NCBI GenBank assembly: GCA_036504445.1
Contig: DASXVE010000012.1
Coordinates: 96,275-160,274 of the forward strand
Length of the DNA stretch: 64,000 bases
Reading direction: 5' to 3'
DNA from: Candidatus Aquicultor sp.
GTDB taxonomy: Bacteria > Actinomycetota > Aquicultoria > Aquicultorales > Aquicultoraceae
In this document: in pieces, positions 8,805-17,906 of the stretch
Layout of the letters: each line of letters opens with the position of its first letter
Numbering within the stretch: position 1 is the stretch's first letter
Program-made: the position numbers and the translations under genes
Notes under the pieces: model-generated
What the model was told of the DNA's origin: nothing
Seen by the model: only the letters and a program-made list of their open reading frames with translations
Databases searched by the model: none

Positions 8805-9743
8805 ATGAGCAATGGTCTTCTCGATCTAATTGGAAACACGCCCGTTGTAGAGATAAAACGGCTTAATCAAAATAAAAATGTAAAGATATACGCCAAGCTT
8901 GAGAGTTTTAACCCCGGGGGCTCGATTAAAGATCGTGTCGCCAAGTATATGATTGAAAAAGCGGAGGAAAGCGGTAAACTTACCCCGAAAAGCATCGTGC
9001 TCGAGGCAACGAGCGGTAATACCGGCATTGGACTCGCGCTGGTTTGTGCTATAAAGGGATATCACCTGCAGATTGTCATGCCTGAAACGATGAGCCTGGA
9101 GCGGCGCCAAATCCTTACCGCATTCGGAGCGGAGTTGCTTTTAACCGATGGGTGCAAAGGGATGCCGGGCGCAATAGAGATGGCTAATAGGCTTGCCGAA
9201 GATCCAAAGTATTTCATGATCAACCAGTTCGCGAACCCCAACAACCCGCTTGCACACTATGAGACCACCGCAAAAGAGCTGCTCGAACAGGTCAAACCGA
9301 TCGATGTGTTTATTGCCGGGATAGGAACCGGCGGAACGCTTATGGGATTCTCCCGCCGCTTTACGGAGGACAGCCCGGGCACTAAGATTATCGGCGTTGA
9401 GCCGTACCCGGTTCATAAGATCCAGGGGCTTAGGAATCTCAGCGAGGGCTATGTACCGCCGATCTTCGACATGGAAATGCTCGACGAAAAAGTAAACATC
9501 AGCGATGATGATGCGTACGATACCACCAAAGATCTCGCCAGGGAAGAGGGGTTGCTCTGCGGCGTATCATCAGGCGCGGTCATGGCCGAGGCGCTCAATC
9601 AAGCGCGGCTTATGGATAGCGGAACCATCGCGGTCATTCTGGCCGACGGCGGTGAAAAATATCTCAGCACCGATCTCTTTACCTGCCCGTATAGGCGCAA
9701 GTGCAGCGCTCAAGAACTCGCGGAGTGCAGGGCAGAGAAGTAA
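8805..9743 (+). CDS. cysK: Cysteine synthase (O-acetylserine sulfhydrylase)
   Basis: The 312-residue PLP enzyme makes cysteine from O-acetylserine and sulfide. NPGGSIKDRVAKYM carries the PLP lysine, EATSGNTGIGLA the substrate-binding loop and GIGTGGTLMGFSR the phosphate-binding glycines. The body is standard length, but the C terminus ends in a cysteine-bearing tail (LFTCPYRRKCSAQELAEC) with a CPYRRKC pair, not part of the catalytic fold. A Shine-Dalgarno sequence (AGGAG) precedes ATG 8805. The next gene starts 2 nt after the stop. CysK versus CysM substrate preference cannot be settled from sequence. Confidence 0.92.
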   Translation: MSNGLLDLIGNTPVVEIKRLNQNKNVKIYAKLESFNPGGSIKDRVAKYMIEKAEESGKLTPKSIVLEATSGNTGIGLALVCAIKGYHLQIVMPETMSLERRQILTAFGAELLLTDGCKGMPGAIEMANRLAEDPKYFMINQFANPNNPLAHYETTAKELLEQVKPIDVFIAGIGTGGTLMGFSRRFTEDSPGTKIIGVEPYPVHKIQGLRNLSEGYVPPIFDMEMLDEKVNISDDDAYDTTKDLAREEGLLCGVSSGAVMAEALNQARLMDSGTIAVILADGGEKYLSTDLFTCPYRRKCSAQELAECRAEK

Positions 9744-9745
9744 AC

Positions 9746-12379
9746 GTGGAAATTATCACCTGTCACGTAAACGCGGATTTCGATTCGTTCGCTTCGGCGG
9801 TAGCGGCAAAGAAGATATACCCGGATGCTAAAATAGTGCTGCCGGGGGCGCAGAATAGGAACGTCCGCGAGTTTTTAGCTCTTCATGACGACATCATAGA
9901 AACCTTCGATATCAGATTTATCGATAAAAAAGCCGTCTCCCGGTTGATTATTGTCGACACGAAAATCGGCCGCAGAATCGGCGAGCTGCAGGAGATCGCA
10001 TACAAGCCCGGCGTGGAGGTATTTACGTTCGACCACCACCCGCCGACACCCGAAGACGTGCCGATCACCAGGGACTTTTCCGAGAATGTCGGCGCAACGA
10101 CAACAATCTTAACAAAGATCATCAAGGATAAAGGTATCCCGATTACCCCGTTTGAAGCGACTTTGTTTGCACTGGGAATTCATGAGGATACCGGCTCGCT
10201 CACCTTTAAAACCACAACCTATGAAGACGCAGAGGAGCTCGCATTTGCGATGGCGAATCATGCAAGCGTCGAGGTAATCCACCGTTTCTTAAACCCGGCG
10301 CTTACCCCCGAGCAACATGCGCTCTTCGACCGCTTAATTCACGCGGCGCGGATTATCGATGTTTACGGAACGCCGGTAATGCTTACCAACGCCGAAGTTC
10401 CGGAATATGTGGAGGGTGGCTCGGTCGTTGTCAGTAAAGTCGCTGATATCGAAAACGTCGATGTGGTTTTCGCCCTTCTCGAGCAGGAAGATCGAGTATT
10501 CATAATCGGGCGCAGCCGTACCGACAACGTTGACGTCGGGGTTATCCTTGAAGCTATGGGGGGCGGCGGGCATGCCCAAGCTTCCTCGGCGAGCATGAAA
10601 GACAAAGACCTTGAGACGGTCGAACGGATGCTTATCGATGCAATTCATGAGCAGGTGGAAAAGCCGCCCGTCGCACGCGAGATCATGTCGACGCCGGTTA
10701 GAACCGTGGATGCGGACGTTACGATAAAAGAAGCGAATAAGCTAATGATGCGCTACGGCGTCAGCGGCCTTCCGGTTGTCGAGGGCGGCAAGTTGGTTGG
10801 GCTTATCGGCAGGCGTGAAATTGATAAAGCGGCGCACCACGGCTTAAGCCATGCACCGGTTAAAGGGTTTATGGTTCGAAGAATCGAGCCGATATCACCC
10901 GAGACACCGCTGCCCGATGTGCAGCGCTTGCTTAGCGATGAAGATATGGGGCGTGTTCCGGTTGTGGATGATGGCCGAGTCATCGGCATTATCAGCAGAA
11001 GCGATGTTTTAAAAGCGCTCGGCGGGTCGGATTATTTTAGCAAATCGAGTGCGTTTCCAGCGGTGAAGCCCCATTACACGCGGGGCGAGATCGCGCAACG
11101 CATCAAAGACCTTTTACCAGGCGACGTGCAGGCGCTGCTACGCGAAATCGGCGACCTGGCGGATGAAACCGGGTACTCGATCTTCCTGGTCGGCGGCATA
11201 GTTCGCGACTTACTTCTCAATTACCGCAACCTTGATGTAGACATCGTAGTCGAGGGAGATGCAATAGAGTTTGCCAAGATCATCGCCGATGCTTTTAAAG
11301 CGCGCATACGGCCGCATCAGAAATTCGGCACCGCTGTCGCCGTCATGGAAGACGGGTTTAAGATCGACTTCGCTTCCGCGCGCGCGGAGTTCTACGAGAA
11401 GCCCGCGGCACTGCCACAGGTTGAGCCGACATCTATTAGACAAGACCTTGCACGGCGCGATTTCAGCATTAACGCCATGGCTGTCAGCCTAAATGCGCAC
11501 GATTACGGCACGCTTCTCGATTTCTTCAACGGCCAGCGTGATCTGAAAAGCGCGAAAATCCGTATCCTGCACAACCTGAGTTTTGTTGAAGACCCGACGC
11601 GCATATTCAGGGGAGTGCGTTTTGAGCAGCGCTTCGGCTTTAAGCTCGACCCGGAGACCGAGGATTTACTCAAAAAAGCAATCGAGATGGACCTTATCGG
11701 GCATCTGTCCGAGACACGGCTTCGCTACGAGCTGATGCTGATTCTCGCGGAAGAGCAACCCTTTAGAGTGCTTAAAAGGCTAAACGAGCTTGGGGCGTTG
11801 AAGATTCTCGACACCAACATCACCATCGACGCCAGCCTAGAGCTACTGTTTACACGCATAGAGAAGGCCATAATAGAGCTCGATCACTATTTCGCTCATA
11901 AAGTGCAAAAACCGATGTTATATCTCGCCGCGCTCTTAAGGAACCTCGATGATCGGCAGCTCAATGCGTGGTCCGAACGCATGAAGTTTAAGAAACTTGA
12001 TAAGACACGCTTAGTCGAGCTTGCGCTCGATGTTCCCAATGCGGTGCGTACGCTGGAGCAGAGAGCAAGTATAAAGAACAGCGAACTCTACAGGCTATTG
12101 CACCCGCTGTCGGCAGATGCACTGGCTTATACATACGCTTTAACGGCCGATAAGAGGATAAAAAGGCGGATACGCTACTATCTATCGAGCTTGCGGGGTG
12201 TGAAATTATCCATAGACGGAAGAGTCCTTCGCGAGATGGGATTCGCGCCCTCGCCGATGTATAATATCGTATTGAAAGATCTTTTGGCGGCTAAGCTCGA
12301 CGGTAAGGTTGAAACGCCGGAAGAAGAAAAGAAATTTGTAGTAAATCGTATTAATCAGCTTTCTAAGGAGTTGGAATAA
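9746..12379 (+). CDS. DHH-CBS-tRNA nucleotidyltransferase (CCA/A-adding type)
   Basis: The 877-residue multidomain protein has three parts: a DHH phosphoesterase domain (CHVNADFDSFAS near residue 6, DHHP at 96-99) with its DHHA1 part (GGGGHAQASS, about 272-281); two CBS domains (about 310-365 and 372-427, expected to bind adenine nucleotides); and a class II nucleotidyltransferase head (LVGGIVRD 481-488; metal aspartates 497 and 499 in LDVDIVVEGD) with tRNA-binding body. This architecture is known in long tRNA nucleotidyltransferases that add CCA or only A to tRNA ends. GTG 9746 is selected because it follows the cysK stop and begins directly at the DHH domain; the earlier ATG at 9701 would add 15 residues inside cysK. 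Whether it adds CC, A or CCA is not determinable here. Confidence 0.88.
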   Translation: MEIITCHVNADFDSFASAVAAKKIYPDAKIVLPGAQNRNVREFLALHDDIIETFDIRFIDKKAVSRLIIVDTKIGRRIGELQEIAYKPGVEVFTFDHHPPTPEDVPITRDFSENVGATTTILTKIIKDKGIPITPFEATLFALGIHEDTGSLTFKTTTYEDAEELAFAMANHASVEVIHRFLNPALTPEQHALFDRLIHAARIIDVYGTPVMLTNAEVPEYVEGGSVVVSKVADIENVDVVFALLEQEDRVFIIGRSRTDNVDVGVILEAMGGGGHAQASSASMKDKDLETVERMLIDAIHEQVEKPPVAREIMSTPVRTVDADVTIKEANKLMMRYGVSGLPVVEGGKLVGLIGRREIDKAAHHGLSHAPVKGFMVRRIEPISPETPLPDVQRLLSDEDMGRVPVVDDGRVIGIISRSDVLKALGGSDYFSKSSAFPAVKPHYTRGEIAQRIKDLLPGDVQALLREIGDLADETGYSIFLVGGIVRDLLLNYRNLDVDIVVEGDAIEFAKIIADAFKARIRPHQKFGTAVAVMEDGFKIDFASARAEFYEKPAALPQVEPTSIRQDLARRDFSINAMAVSLNAHDYGTLLDFFNGQRDLKSAKIRILHNLSFVEDPTRIFRGVRFEQRFGFKLDPETEDLLKKAIEMDLIGHLSETRLRYELMLILAEEQPFRVLKRLNELGALKILDTNITIDASLELLFTRIEKAIIELDHYFAHKVQKPMLYLAALLRNLDDRQLNAWSERMKFKKLDKTRLVELALDVPNAVRTLEQRASIKNSELYRLLHPLSADALAYTYALTADKRIKRRIRYYLSSLRGVKLSIDGRVLREMGFAPSPMYNIVLKDLLAAKLDGKVETPEEEKKFVVNRINQLSKELE

Positions 12380-12382
12380 TAA

Positions 12383-13021
12383 TTGGGGTTGTTAGATCCT
12401 AATATGCTGTTATTCACATTGTTATATAAATTGCCTGCGCTTCTGCTGTGTCTTACGGTGCATGAGTTCATGCACGGGTATGTCGCGTACCGGCTCGGCG
12501 ATACGACTGCGAAGGAGCAGGGGAGGCTTACGTTTAATCCGATCAAGCACCTTGACCCCTTTGGCACCCTGGCCATCATCTTTTTACCGTTTGGATGGGC
12601 GAAACCGGTACCGGTCAACCCGTACCGTTTCAGAAATCCGCGCCGGGATATGGTAATCGTCGGTGTTGCGGGGCCTATCGCCAACTTCATAGCCGCGTTT
12701 ATCGTCGCCAAACTGCTATTACTCGGCGGAGTTTTCACGGCGCCATATGTTGCGACACTGATAGACGTAATCGTCATGATTAATGTTGCGCTCGGCATAT
12801 TTAATCTGTTGCCGATTCCGCCGCTTGATGGCTCAAAGATCATTCCGTACCTGTTGCCCGAGAGTATGCAACAAGGGTGGTACAAGTTCGAGCAGTACGG
12901 CTTTTTGATCTTGCTTGTGCTGGTATTTATGATCCCGAATAGTCTTGCCTTTATCAATGTGCCAATCAACTATCTGATGCCGTTCATGTACGCGCCGTTA
13001 CCGGTACCCAGCATTTTCTAG
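12383..13021 (+). CDS. Site-2 protease family (M50) membrane metallopeptidase
   Basis: The 212-residue integral membrane protein has the zinc motif HEFMH in the first helix (CLTVHEFMHGYVAYRLGD) and the second metal-ligand region NLLPIPPLDGSKI in a later helix. This is the compact M50 group, lacking a PDZ domain, found widely in bacteria next to housekeeping genes. The start is uncertain: TTG 12383 and TTG 12389 follow AAGGAG (12365-12370) at long spacing, and ATG 12404 would also preserve the active site. It sits immediately downstream of the nucleotidyltransferase gene. Substrate is unknown. Confidence 0.85.
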   Translation: MGLLDPNMLLFTLLYKLPALLLCLTVHEFMHGYVAYRLGDTTAKEQGRLTFNPIKHLDPFGTLAIIFLPFGWAKPVPVNPYRFRNPRRDMVIVGVAGPIANFIAAFIVAKLLLLGGVFTAPYVATLIDVIVMINVALGIFNLLPIPPLDGSKIIPYLLPESMQQGWYKFEQYGFLILLVLVFMIPNSLAFINVPINYLMPFMYAPLPVPSIF

Positions 13022-13164
13022 ACAATCGAGGTTGGTTTGTAATCAGGAAGTTGCCGTCATCGGTACACCGTGGTACTGGATAACCCGTAGACACACCCGT
13101 AAATTTTGCATACGTCGGCATATAGCAGGACTGATTCATAATACCCCGCGCTCACTTTTTACTG

Positions 13165-13170
13165 TATAAT
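13165..13170 (+). promoter_or_regulatory. Probable -10 element for trpS
   Basis: A perfect TATAAT lies about 72 nt upstream of the trpS start codon; no good -35 is seen 16-18 nt before it. The resulting leader would contain the hairpin at 13190-13208. Confidence 0.35.
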
Positions 13171-13189
13171 TAGCGAAGAAAGTAGAAAC

Positions 13190-13208
13190 GGCCTGGCCAT
13201 GCCAGGCC
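13190..13208 (+). other. Hairpin in trpS 5' leader
   Basis: GGCCTGGC (13190-13197) and GCCAGGCC (13201-13208) form a perfect 8-bp GC-rich stem with a 3-nt loop, 33 nt before the start codon. There is no U-run, so it is not an intrinsic terminator; it could stabilise the mRNA or affect translation. No T-box signature or Trp-rich leader peptide was found. Confidence 0.5.
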
Positions 13209-13241
13209 TATAGCTATATAAGGTAAGGAGTTTGGTGTTCA

Positions 13242-14255
13242 TTGGCTAAACGAGTAGTAAGCGGGCAGCGGCCGACCGGCAGGTTGCACCTCGGGCATTA
13301 TTTTGGAACATTACAAAACTGGGTTAAACTGCAGGACGAATACGAGTGCCTGTTCTTCGTAGCCGATTGGCACGCACTTACGACCAAGTATGATGAGGTC
13401 GGCGGCATTGCTACCGATACTCGTGAAATGGTCATCGACTGGCTTGCGGTCGGCTTAGACCCTAAGAAGTGTTACATATATAAGCAGTCGGATATCCCTG
13501 AAGTAGCCGAACTCTTCGTGTACCTTACAATGATCACGCCGACTTCGTGGCTCGAGCGAAATCCAACGTATAAAGAGATGCTAGCCGAGATTACCAGCAA
13601 AGATATAGCGACCGCTGGCTTTCTGAGCTATCCGGTACTGCAGACCGCCGATATTATTTTGCCGAAGGGCAATGTCGTACCGGTAGGTGAAGACCAGCTG
13701 CCGCATCTCGAGCTCGGCAGGGAAATCGTCCGCAGGTTCAATTATCTCTACGGAGAATACTTTGATGAGCCGCAGTCACTATTATCACCGGTAAAGCGCC
13801 TGCTCGGCATAGACGGTCGCAAGATGAGCAAGAGCTACGACAACGCAATTTATCTCTCGGATGAACCGGATGTCATCCGCAATAAAGTAAATCAGATGGT
13901 CACCGACCCGGCACGGCAAAAAAAGACCGACCCGGGCAGTCCCGAGCACTGCCTCGTCGTCTATCCGACAGAACAGGTATATATGAGGCCGGCAGAGCTC
14001 GAGGAGATCGAGACCAACTGCCGCGAAGCAGCCTGGGGCTGCATGGCCTGCAAGCGCAAGCTGGCAGATAGAATCATCGAGTCGCTCGCGGACTTTAGAG
14101 AACGCCGGGCGGAAATTGAAAAAGAACCGGGCATCGTTGACGCGGTGCTGCGGGAAGGCCTGCATCAGGTACGCCCGATCTGCCGCTCGACCATACGAGA
14201 TGTGCGCTCCATGCTCAACCTTTATGAAGATAAAGTCACGGTAGAGAACGATTAG
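13242..14255 (+). CDS. trpS: Tryptophanyl-tRNA synthetase
   Basis: The 337-residue class I synthetase charges tRNA-Trp. The HIGH-equivalent is in RPTGRLHLGHYFGTL and the KMSKS loop in GRKMSKSYDNAI; VGEDQLPHLELGR is the usual ATP/Trp pocket region. The start is TTG 13242 with AAGGAG (13225-13230) 11 nt upstream; the protein then begins AKRVVSGQRPTG, the family-typical N terminus. It is separated from the M50 gene by 220 nt that hold a -10-like element and a hairpin. Confidence 0.94.
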   Translation: MAKRVVSGQRPTGRLHLGHYFGTLQNWVKLQDEYECLFFVADWHALTTKYDEVGGIATDTREMVIDWLAVGLDPKKCYIYKQSDIPEVAELFVYLTMITPTSWLERNPTYKEMLAEITSKDIATAGFLSYPVLQTADIILPKGNVVPVGEDQLPHLELGREIVRRFNYLYGEYFDEPQSLLSPVKRLLGIDGRKMSKSYDNAIYLSDEPDVIRNKVNQMVTDPARQKKTDPGSPEHCLVVYPTEQVYMRPAELEEIETNCREAAWGCMACKRKLADRIIESLADFRERRAEIEKEPGIVDAVLREGLHQVRPICRSTIRDVRSMLNLYEDKVTVEND

Positions 14256-14301
14256 CGGTTAATAAGTTAAAGAACCGATTGTAGTAAGGGACGGGAACCC
14301 T

Positions 14302-15051
14302 ATGGCGTATCAGGTCAAACTCGAAGTATTTGAAGGCCCTTTTGATCTGCTGCTCAATCTAATATCACGGCAAAAGCTCGATATCTACGAGGTATCTATT
14401 GCTGCCATAACAAGGGAATACCTTGATTATGTCGATCAAATGCAAGAATTCGACCTCGAGGTGGGCACGGAATTTCTCCTGATGGCGGCAACGCTGCTCG
14501 ACCTAAAAGCAGCCAGTCTTCTCCCCAAGAAAGACGATGATTCCTTCGATGATAACGAGTACACACCACAGGAGGCGCGCGAGATTCTTATCGCACGGCT
14601 TATCGAATACAAGAAATTTAAAAACGTATCCGGTGAGCTGGCGGCACGCTACGATGCCGAGAGCAAGTATTTTATACGGGAAGCCGGTCTTGAAGAGCAG
14701 TTCGACAATCTCGTCCCCGATTTCTTATCCGGCATATCGAAAGAGCGCATGCGAAAGCTGTTTATGGCCATCAACGAACGCAAGGTCATTAACCTCATGC
14801 AGGCCGATCATATCACGCCGAAGCCGCTGAGCGTCGATGAATATGCCGAGAAAATCGAGAAGGGGCTCACCGGTGTTCGGATGAAAAGCTTTAAAGACCT
14901 CACTAATGAGTGCGGCGAAAAGGTCGAGCTTATTACAATGTTTTTGGCCGTCCTCGAGCTATACAAGCGCGGCGTCGTTACGCTTGGCCAAGACGAGACG
15001 TTCGGCGAGATAGTGATTATAGTAAACGACAAAGCAGGGGTGGTAGTGTGA
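14302..15051 (+). CDS. scpA: Segregation and condensation protein A (kleisin)
   Basis: The 249-residue kleisin links Smc heads and binds ScpB in the chromosome-condensing Smc-ScpAB complex. The N-terminal segment (VKLEVFEGPFDLLLNLISRQKLDIYEV, in part) is the classic ScpA Smc-neck-binding region; FLLMAATLLDLKAASLLP follows, and the C-terminal winged-helix region ends at residue 249. It overlaps scpB by 4 nt (GTGA), indicating coupled translation and stoichiometric production. Confidence 0.94.
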   Translation: MAYQVKLEVFEGPFDLLLNLISRQKLDIYEVSIAAITREYLDYVDQMQEFDLEVGTEFLLMAATLLDLKAASLLPKKDDDSFDDNEYTPQEAREILIARLIEYKKFKNVSGELAARYDAESKYFIREAGLEEQFDNLVPDFLSGISKERMRKLFMAINERKVINLMQADHITPKPLSVDEYAEKIEKGLTGVRMKSFKDLTNECGEKVELITMFLAVLELYKRGVVTLGQDETFGEIVIIVNDKAGVVV

Positions 15052-15629
15052 GCGACTTGAAACTAAGGTTGAGAAGCATCGTCGAGGCCATGCTATTCAT
15101 AAGCGATCAACCGTTATCGATAGAAATAATGGCTAGCATCATTGATATACCTGATGCAGAGGTTAAGGACATCGTCGACGAGCTGGCAAAAGAGTACCGC
15201 AGAGCCGAGCGCGGGTTCCAGCTGCGCGAGGTTGCCGGTGGATATCGGTTCTATAGCCATCCCGCATATGCGCCCTATGTCGAAAAGCTTATCCTGTCAT
15301 ACGATCATCGGCGTCTTACGCAAGCGGCGCTCGAATGTCTCTCGATTATTGCATATAAGCAGCCTGTGACCAGGGCCGAGATCGCCGCAATCCGAGGCGT
15401 AAACTCGGACGGCGTCGTTAATACGTTGATCAATAGAGACCTGATAAAAGAGACGGGCCGGCAAGAAGGGCCCGGGCAGGCGATTCTCTACGGTACAACC
15501 GCTCGCTTCTTGGAATCGTTTGGGATGCGCAGCATATCAGAGCTGCCGCCGCTCGACGAGTTTATCCCGGATGATGAGATCAGAAAGCAGATAGAGGAAA
15601 ACCTTCGCTCCAGCGCCGTCTTAGAGTAA
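15048..15629 (+). CDS. scpB: Segregation and condensation protein B
   Basis: The 193-residue ScpB, partner of ScpA, has two winged-helix domains; characteristic segments are VEAMLFISDQPLS near the N terminus and ALECLSIIAYKQPVTRAEIAAIRG in the centre, ending LPPLDEF. GTG 15048 overlaps the scpA stop by 4 nt. An upstream ATG at 14910 in the same frame would add 46 residues encoded inside scpA and is not family-like, so it is rejected. Confidence 0.94.
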   Translation: MSDLKLRLRSIVEAMLFISDQPLSIEIMASIIDIPDAEVKDIVDELAKEYRRAERGFQLREVAGGYRFYSHPAYAPYVEKLILSYDHRRLTQAALECLSIIAYKQPVTRAEIAAIRGVNSDGVVNTLINRDLIKETGRQEGPGQAILYGTTARFLESFGMRSISELPPLDEFIPDDEIRKQIEENLRSSAVLE

Positions 15630-15634
15630 AACGC

Positions 15635-16744
15635 TTAAGCCTTTGCCGCCGGCTTGGATTGTTCCTTAGGATACTTCTTAATCGATATTCTATCCAGCCC
15701 ATCGGGAACGCGCTCGTACTTAAAGTTGTCGCGTATGAAGCGCAAGATATTCGAGACGAACACCAGAACCGGCACTGCCAGAAATATCCCGACAATTCCG
15801 CCGAGTTCGCCGCCCGCAATGATGCCAAAGAATATAATTAAAGGATTGAGGCCTACCGTGCCACCGAGCACTACCGGCGCGAGTACATTGTTTTCAAGTT
15901 GCTGGATTATTATGAAAACTATTGCCACATAGAGGGCTAAGATAGGCTTGATAGTAAGCGCGACGATAATCGCAGGTATTGCCCCTAAGACCGGTCCTAG
16001 GACCGGAATGATTTCCGTCAGGCCCGCCCATACGCCGAACAGCGCCGGGTATGGCAAGTCGACGATCCACATACCTATTCCGAAAAACAAACCGATTGTC
16101 GCCATAAAGATGAACTGTCCGAAGAGATAGCGCGCAAACGCGCTTTCCATGGCGACCAGGAAACGATCATATACGGGCACCAGGTCTTTATGAAGATGTA
16201 CTCTTAATGACTTATCCATATTAGGCAGGTAGATTAGAAAATAGAGTGACAGGATAAAGACGAGCACTACGTCGGTTACAAAAGTAATGACCGAAGGAAT
16301 TATAGTGAAGACGTTTCTAACCTGGGACGTCACGATTCCCGAAAGCTGCCCTAAAATTGTATCGGGGTTTATGGCGAACTGGCGCAGGAACGTAATGCCT
16401 CGAAGCTGAGACTGAATAAACTGTGTTTCCCGGCTAAGAATACGGATGTAACCTGGGAAGTTTCTAATGAACGCTGTTATCTCAGCCGCCACGGTCGGCG
16501 CGAGAATTACGCTGATAAGAGCGAGAATCCCAAAGAACAAGAGATACGTGATGAGAATTGCGAGAATTCGTTTCATCCCCCGGTTAGCAAGAAATGCGAC
16601 AAGTGGATGAATAATAAAAACGATAAAACCGGCCGCTACGAACAATAGGATAGTATGGGCGATTGTTCCCGCTAAGATGTAAAGAAGTACGATTGCTATT
16701 GCGAATAAGATCGCCTTTAGCCAGTCGGCAACCCGAAAGTACAT
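15635..16744 (-). CDS. AI-2E family transporter (PerM/YtvI-like permease)
   Basis: The 369-residue polytopic protein has about seven to eight hydrophobic helices, an extended amphipathic region after the third (ETQFIQSQLRGITFLRQF), and the family-typical C-terminal region (ALFGVWAGLTEIIPVLGPVLGAIPA, in part; LNPLIIFFGIIAGGELGGIVG, in part). The family includes putative exporters of autoinducer-2, Na+/H+ antiporters and uncharacterised permeases; no specific substrate can be given. It is convergent with scpB (6 nt apart) and has a basic, Lys-rich cytosolic tail. Confidence 0.85.
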   Translation of the reverse strand: MYFRVADWLKAILFAIAIVLLYILAGTIAHTILLFVAAGFIVFIIHPLVAFLANRGMKRILAILITYLLFFGILALISVILAPTVAAEITAFIRNFPGYIRILSRETQFIQSQLRGITFLRQFAINPDTILGQLSGIVTSQVRNVFTIIPSVITFVTDVVLVFILSLYFLIYLPNMDKSLRVHLHKDLVPVYDRFLVAMESAFARYLFGQFIFMATIGLFFGIGMWIVDLPYPALFGVWAGLTEIIPVLGPVLGAIPAIIVALTIKPILALYVAIVFIIIQQLENNVLAPVVLGGTVGLNPLIIFFGIIAGGELGGIVGIFLAVPVLVFVSNILRFIRDNFKYERVPDGLDRISIKKYPKEQSKPAAKA

Positions 16745-16813
16745 AAACAGCCCCTCATTCCATGTCTAATGCTGCGATTATACACTATCCGCTTGCTGTA
16801 CGTATACCTTTCA

Positions 16814-17539
16814 TTACTTCAAGCGTACGGATTTATATAACATATCAATTTCTTTATCGGTAAGATGTCTGAAATCACCAAGAGGGAGCTTGTTTAAAAC
16901 AATATTGTCGACTGCGATGCGCTTTAAGAAGATTACCGAATGGCCAATAGCTTCAAACATTCTTCGTATCTGGCGTTTTTTACCTTCGGATATGGTTGTC
17001 TCGAGCAGCGTCGAGGATTTCGTTTCTCGCAAGACTTTGATTTCTGCGGGGGCGGTCATGCCGTCCTCGAGCATGATGCCCTTGCGTAGATTATTGAGCA
17101 GGTCATCCGGCGGATGTCCCATGACTTCGGTTATGTATTTTTTCTTAACTTTGTAGCGCGGGTGGGTCAAGCGGAATGCCAGCTCACCGTCGTTTGTTAG
17201 GAGTAGCAAGCCTTCGGTATCGAGGTCAAGACGACCGACAGGAAACACCCTATCTTGAATACCGCCTAGAAGCTCGATAACGGTCGGGCGCCCGTACGGG
17301 TCGGTAACGCTTGTGATAAAGCCGGACGGTTTGTTGAGTATAATATAGAGTTTTTCTTCTTTCGGAAGAATGCGCTTGTTGTCGACCTCAACGACATCGT
17401 TTACCGGGTCGACTTTGGTGCCGAGCTCTGTTACCACGTGCCCGTTTACCTTGACTCTTCCGTCTGTGATTAGCTGTTCGGCGTGTCTGCGCGAACTTAC
17501 GCCCGCGCGAGCCAAAAATTTCTGTAGACGTTCTTCCAT
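16814..17539 (-). CDS. rluB: rRNA pseudouridine synthase, RluB/RsuA family
   Basis: The 241-residue enzyme has an N-terminal S4 RNA-binding domain (RLQKFLARAGVSSRRHAEQLI) and a catalytic domain with the active-site aspartate in GRLDLDTEGLLLLTNDG. Family members isomerise a single uridine in 23S (RluB) or 16S (RsuA) rRNA; KKRQIRRMFEAIGHSV is the typical C-terminal motif. RluB is preferred because Gram-positive orthologues usually accompany scpAB, as here. Confidence 0.88.
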   Translation of the reverse strand: MEERLQKFLARAGVSSRRHAEQLITDGRVKVNGHVVTELGTKVDPVNDVVEVDNKRILPKEEKLYIILNKPSGFITSVTDPYGRPTVIELLGGIQDRVFPVGRLDLDTEGLLLLTNDGELAFRLTHPRYKVKKKYITEVMGHPPDDLLNNLRKGIMLEDGMTAPAEIKVLRETKSSTLLETTISEGKKRQIRRMFEAIGHSVIFLKRIAVDNIVLNKLPLGDFRHLTDKEIDMLYKSVRLK

Positions 17540-17648
17540 AATTATTGATTATAGCGCATTTGCCTCAGCTTGGTGGCCTTCCGAAACCGTGTTATGATGA
17601 GCTTAGTAGGATTACCCTTATTCAATATGTTGCCTTTACGTTTCAACA

Positions 17649-17654
17649 TATAAT
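17649..17654 (+). promoter_or_regulatory. Probable -10 element for riboswitch 1 transcript
   Basis: TATAAT lies about 20 nt before the first paired base of the cobalamin aptamer, the right distance for an aptamer starting near +13. The -35 (TATGTT at 17626-17631, 17-nt spacing) is weak. Confidence 0.4.
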
Positions 17655-17673
17655 CAAGGGAATAAAAGATATA

Positions 17674-17830
17674 GTCGGGGTGCCGCTTTATTAGCGGAGA
17701 ATAGGGAAGCCGGTGCGAATCCGGCGCGGGCCCGCCACTGTAAACGGGGAGCCGCCCGCTCATGCCACCGCAGACGATGTGGGAAGGCGCGGGAGGGCTA
17801 TGAACCGTAAGCCAGGAGACCTGCCTTGAC
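17674..17830 (+). promoter_or_regulatory. Cobalamin riboswitch 1 (aptamer)
   Basis: The class signature is complete. A P1 helix is formed by GTCGGGG (17674-17680) and CCTTGAC (17824-17830), and inside it lie GAATAGGGAAGCCGGTG, GCGGGCCCGCCACTGTAAAC and the 3' B12 box GAACCGTAAGCCAGGAGACC. Such RNAs bind adenosylcobalamin and reduce expression of downstream genes. It precedes the cob/cbi operon and is followed within 32 nt by an intrinsic terminator, implying transcriptional control. The core is almost identical to the riboswitch at 37.6 kb. Confidence 0.96.
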
Positions 17831-17860
17831 ATGGAGCCTTCGCGGATCAAGAGTTCGTCG

Positions 17861-17886
17861 ACCTTAGCGTAGGCTAAGGTTTTTTT
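17861..17886 (+). terminator. Riboswitch-controlled intrinsic terminator
   Basis: ACCTTAGC (17861-17868), loop GTAG and GCTAAGGT (17873-17880) form an 8-bp stem running into seven T residues (17880-17886). It lies directly between the B12 aptamer and cobU, so it is the expected expression platform: B12-bound aptamer gives termination. Confidence 0.88.
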
Positions 17887-17906
17887 GTTTTAGGCGTGGA
17901 GGCGTG

